A DNA stretch of 6,563 nucleotides from an uncultured Chlorobiota bacterium (GTDB lineage Bacteria; Bacteroidota; Bacteroidia; Bacteroidales; JAADGE01): assembly GCA_947311265.1 (NCBI GenBank), contig CAMZKQ010000238.1, forward strand, positions 1 through 6,563, in the 5' to 3' direction. The notes below the pieces were generated by a model. That model was not told the origin of the DNA and ran no database searches. It worked only from the letters and a program-made list of their open reading frames with translations. The translations under genes and the position numbers were made by a program. This document shows positions 5,541 through 6,563 of the stretch, one piece after another (the first letter of the stretch is position 1; every line of letters starts with the position of its first letter).

Positions 5541-6563
5541 ATGAAAAAGAAATTTTTAAGTTGGTCAGCCATTCTCTCAGGGCTCTTCTTTCTTGCTTCT
5601 TGCGGAGGCGGAAGTGGTGATGGCGTTTCCAAAAAAACAGGTTGGGCGTATAACGACCAAGAAAATGGCGCTTTTGAAGTAGAACTAAATAACATCGAGC
5701 AAGAAACTGGACCAGGCCTAACCCTTGTTGAAGGCGGTGCATTTCAAATGGGAAATGTAGAACAAAATGTAATGTACAGTTGGGACAATATGCCTCGCCG
5801 TGTTACTTTACCCTCATTTTATATGGACGAAACAGAGGTAGCCAACGTAGATTACCTAGAATATCTACACTGGGTTAGACGTGTTTTTGGTGATTACCCA
5901 AAAGTATATGTAGAAGCACTACCAGACACCCTAGTATGGAGAAGAAAATTAGCATACAACGAACCCTATGTAAACTACTACTTCAGGCACCCATCTTACC
6001 AGACTTACCCTGTGGTAGGTGTAAGCTGGCTACAAGCCAATGATTATGCCGCATGGCGGACTGATAGAGTAAACGAAGAAATACTTATCCGAGAAGCAGT
6101 ACTTTCCCATAACCCAGCCGATCAAGCAGGGGATAACAATTTCAATACTGATGCTTACCTTGCAGGGCAATACGAAGGGCTAGTAGATCAAGGACACCCA
6201 AGCTTAAACCCTGACGAAGATATGCGTGCCGTACGAATGGAAGATGGTATTTTACTTCCAGCATATACACTCCCTACAGAAGCACAATGGGAATATGCTG
6301 CACTATCATTAGCAGGCAACTCGGAAGGCTCACCCGAAAGAATTTGGGAACACAAACTCTACCCTTGGAATGGACACTACTTAAGAAGGGACACAAAAGA
6401 CGATTTAGGACAATTTAATGCCAACTTTAAACGTGGCAGAGGCGATATGATGGGAGTTGCAGGGGCATTAAACGATGCAGGAGCAATTACAGTCCCTGTT
6501 GAAACCTACTGGCCAAACGACTTCGGGCTATACTGCATGGCAGGAAACGTAAACGAATGGGTA
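5541..6563 (+). CDS. gldJ: GldJ, T9SS/gliding motility outer-membrane lipoprotein (3' partial)
   Basis: The frame is open from the ATG at 5541 to the right edge (341 codons, no stop), so the C-terminus is missing; full-length GldJ is about 550 residues. Residues 1-21 form a lipoprotein signal peptide with lipobox LASC (Cys21), followed by a glycine/serine linker without acidic residues next to the Cys. The segment TGWAYNDQENGAFEV (33-47) and QETGPGLTLVEGGAFQMG (54-71) are as I know them from GldJ. From there a formylglycine-generating-enzyme/sulfatase-modifying-factor fold is seen: FYMDETEVANVDYLEYL (93-109), HPSYQTYPVVGVSWLQANDY (150-169), LPTEAQWEYAA (244-254), YPWNGHY (274-280) and FGLYCMAGNVNEWV (328-341). 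GldJ is a structural paralogue of GldK, not known as an enzyme; it is needed for gliding and for stability of GldK in the T9SS. The linkage to porU matches the gldJ-porU neighbourhood of gliding Bacteroidota. A short AGG lies 6 bases before the ATG. GldK is the main alternative, but the TGW.YND block and gene context favour GldJ. Confidence 0.9.
   Translation, partial: MKKKFLSWSAILSGLFFLASCGGGSGDGVSKKTGWAYNDQENGAFEVELNNIEQETGPGLTLVEGGAFQMGNVEQNVMYSWDNMPRRVTLPSFYMDETEVANVDYLEYLHWVRRVFGDYPKVYVEALPDTLVWRRKLAYNEPYVNYYFRHPSYQTYPVVGVSWLQANDYAAWRTDRVNEEILIREAVLSHNPADQAGDNNFNTDAYLAGQYEGLVDQGHPSLNPDEDMRAVRMEDGILLPAYTLPTEAQWEYAALSLAGNSEGSPERIWEHKLYPWNGHYLRRDTKDDLGQFNANFKRGRGDMMGVAGALNDAGAITVPVETYWPNDFGLYCMAGNVNEWV

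Noticed and set aside
5513..5742. Two short minus-strand ORFs over the start of gldJ
   Set aside because: They oppose the lipoprotein signal peptide and conserved N-terminal block of gldJ.

Overview
The window reads as AT-rich chromosomal DNA of a Bacteroidota bacterium, most likely a type IX secretion system (T9SS)-bearing Cytophagales or Flavobacteriia-like lineage. Three of the five coding regions are recognisable T9SS/gliding proteins restricted to this phylum (PorU, a PorP/SprF-family protein and GldJ). The gene starts have no clear Shine-Dalgarno sequence, as is usual in the phylum. I cannot name a genus.

Layout, left to right. Bases 2-340 (+) hold the C-terminal end of a secreted-type protein whose visible start is the tail of a CARDB-like beta domain; the rest lies left of the window. 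A perfect 11-bp hairpin (363-390) follows. Next is a small lipoprotein gene (414-617, +) with an 11-residue asparagine run. A perfect 17-bp inverted repeat with T tracts on both strands (638-677) sits between this gene and the convergently transcribed porU, as a bidirectional terminator should. porU (717-4460, -) encodes a 1247-residue gingipain-like (C25) sortase with its His and Cys catalytic residues in place. A 42-bp intergenic gap separates the divergent starts of porU and a PorP/SprF-family gene (4503-5495, +). This is followed 45 bp later by gldJ (5541 to the right edge, +), which is cut by the window end.

How they fit together: PorU is the cell-surface protease that removes the C-terminal sorting domain of T9SS cargo. 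GldJ is an outer-membrane lipoprotein of the secretion/gliding machinery. PorP/SprF proteins are outer-membrane beta-barrel-type partners of the T9SS, often dedicated to particular cargo. PorV, the usual partner of PorU, is not in this window, and the gene next to the 3' end of porU is an unrelated small lipoprotein. The two terminal genes are partial. No RNA gene, mobile element, CRISPR array or phage gene was seen. No gene-free stretch exceeds about 100 bases. I see a well-preserved known secretion locus with some local oddities, and no clear evidence of a new system.
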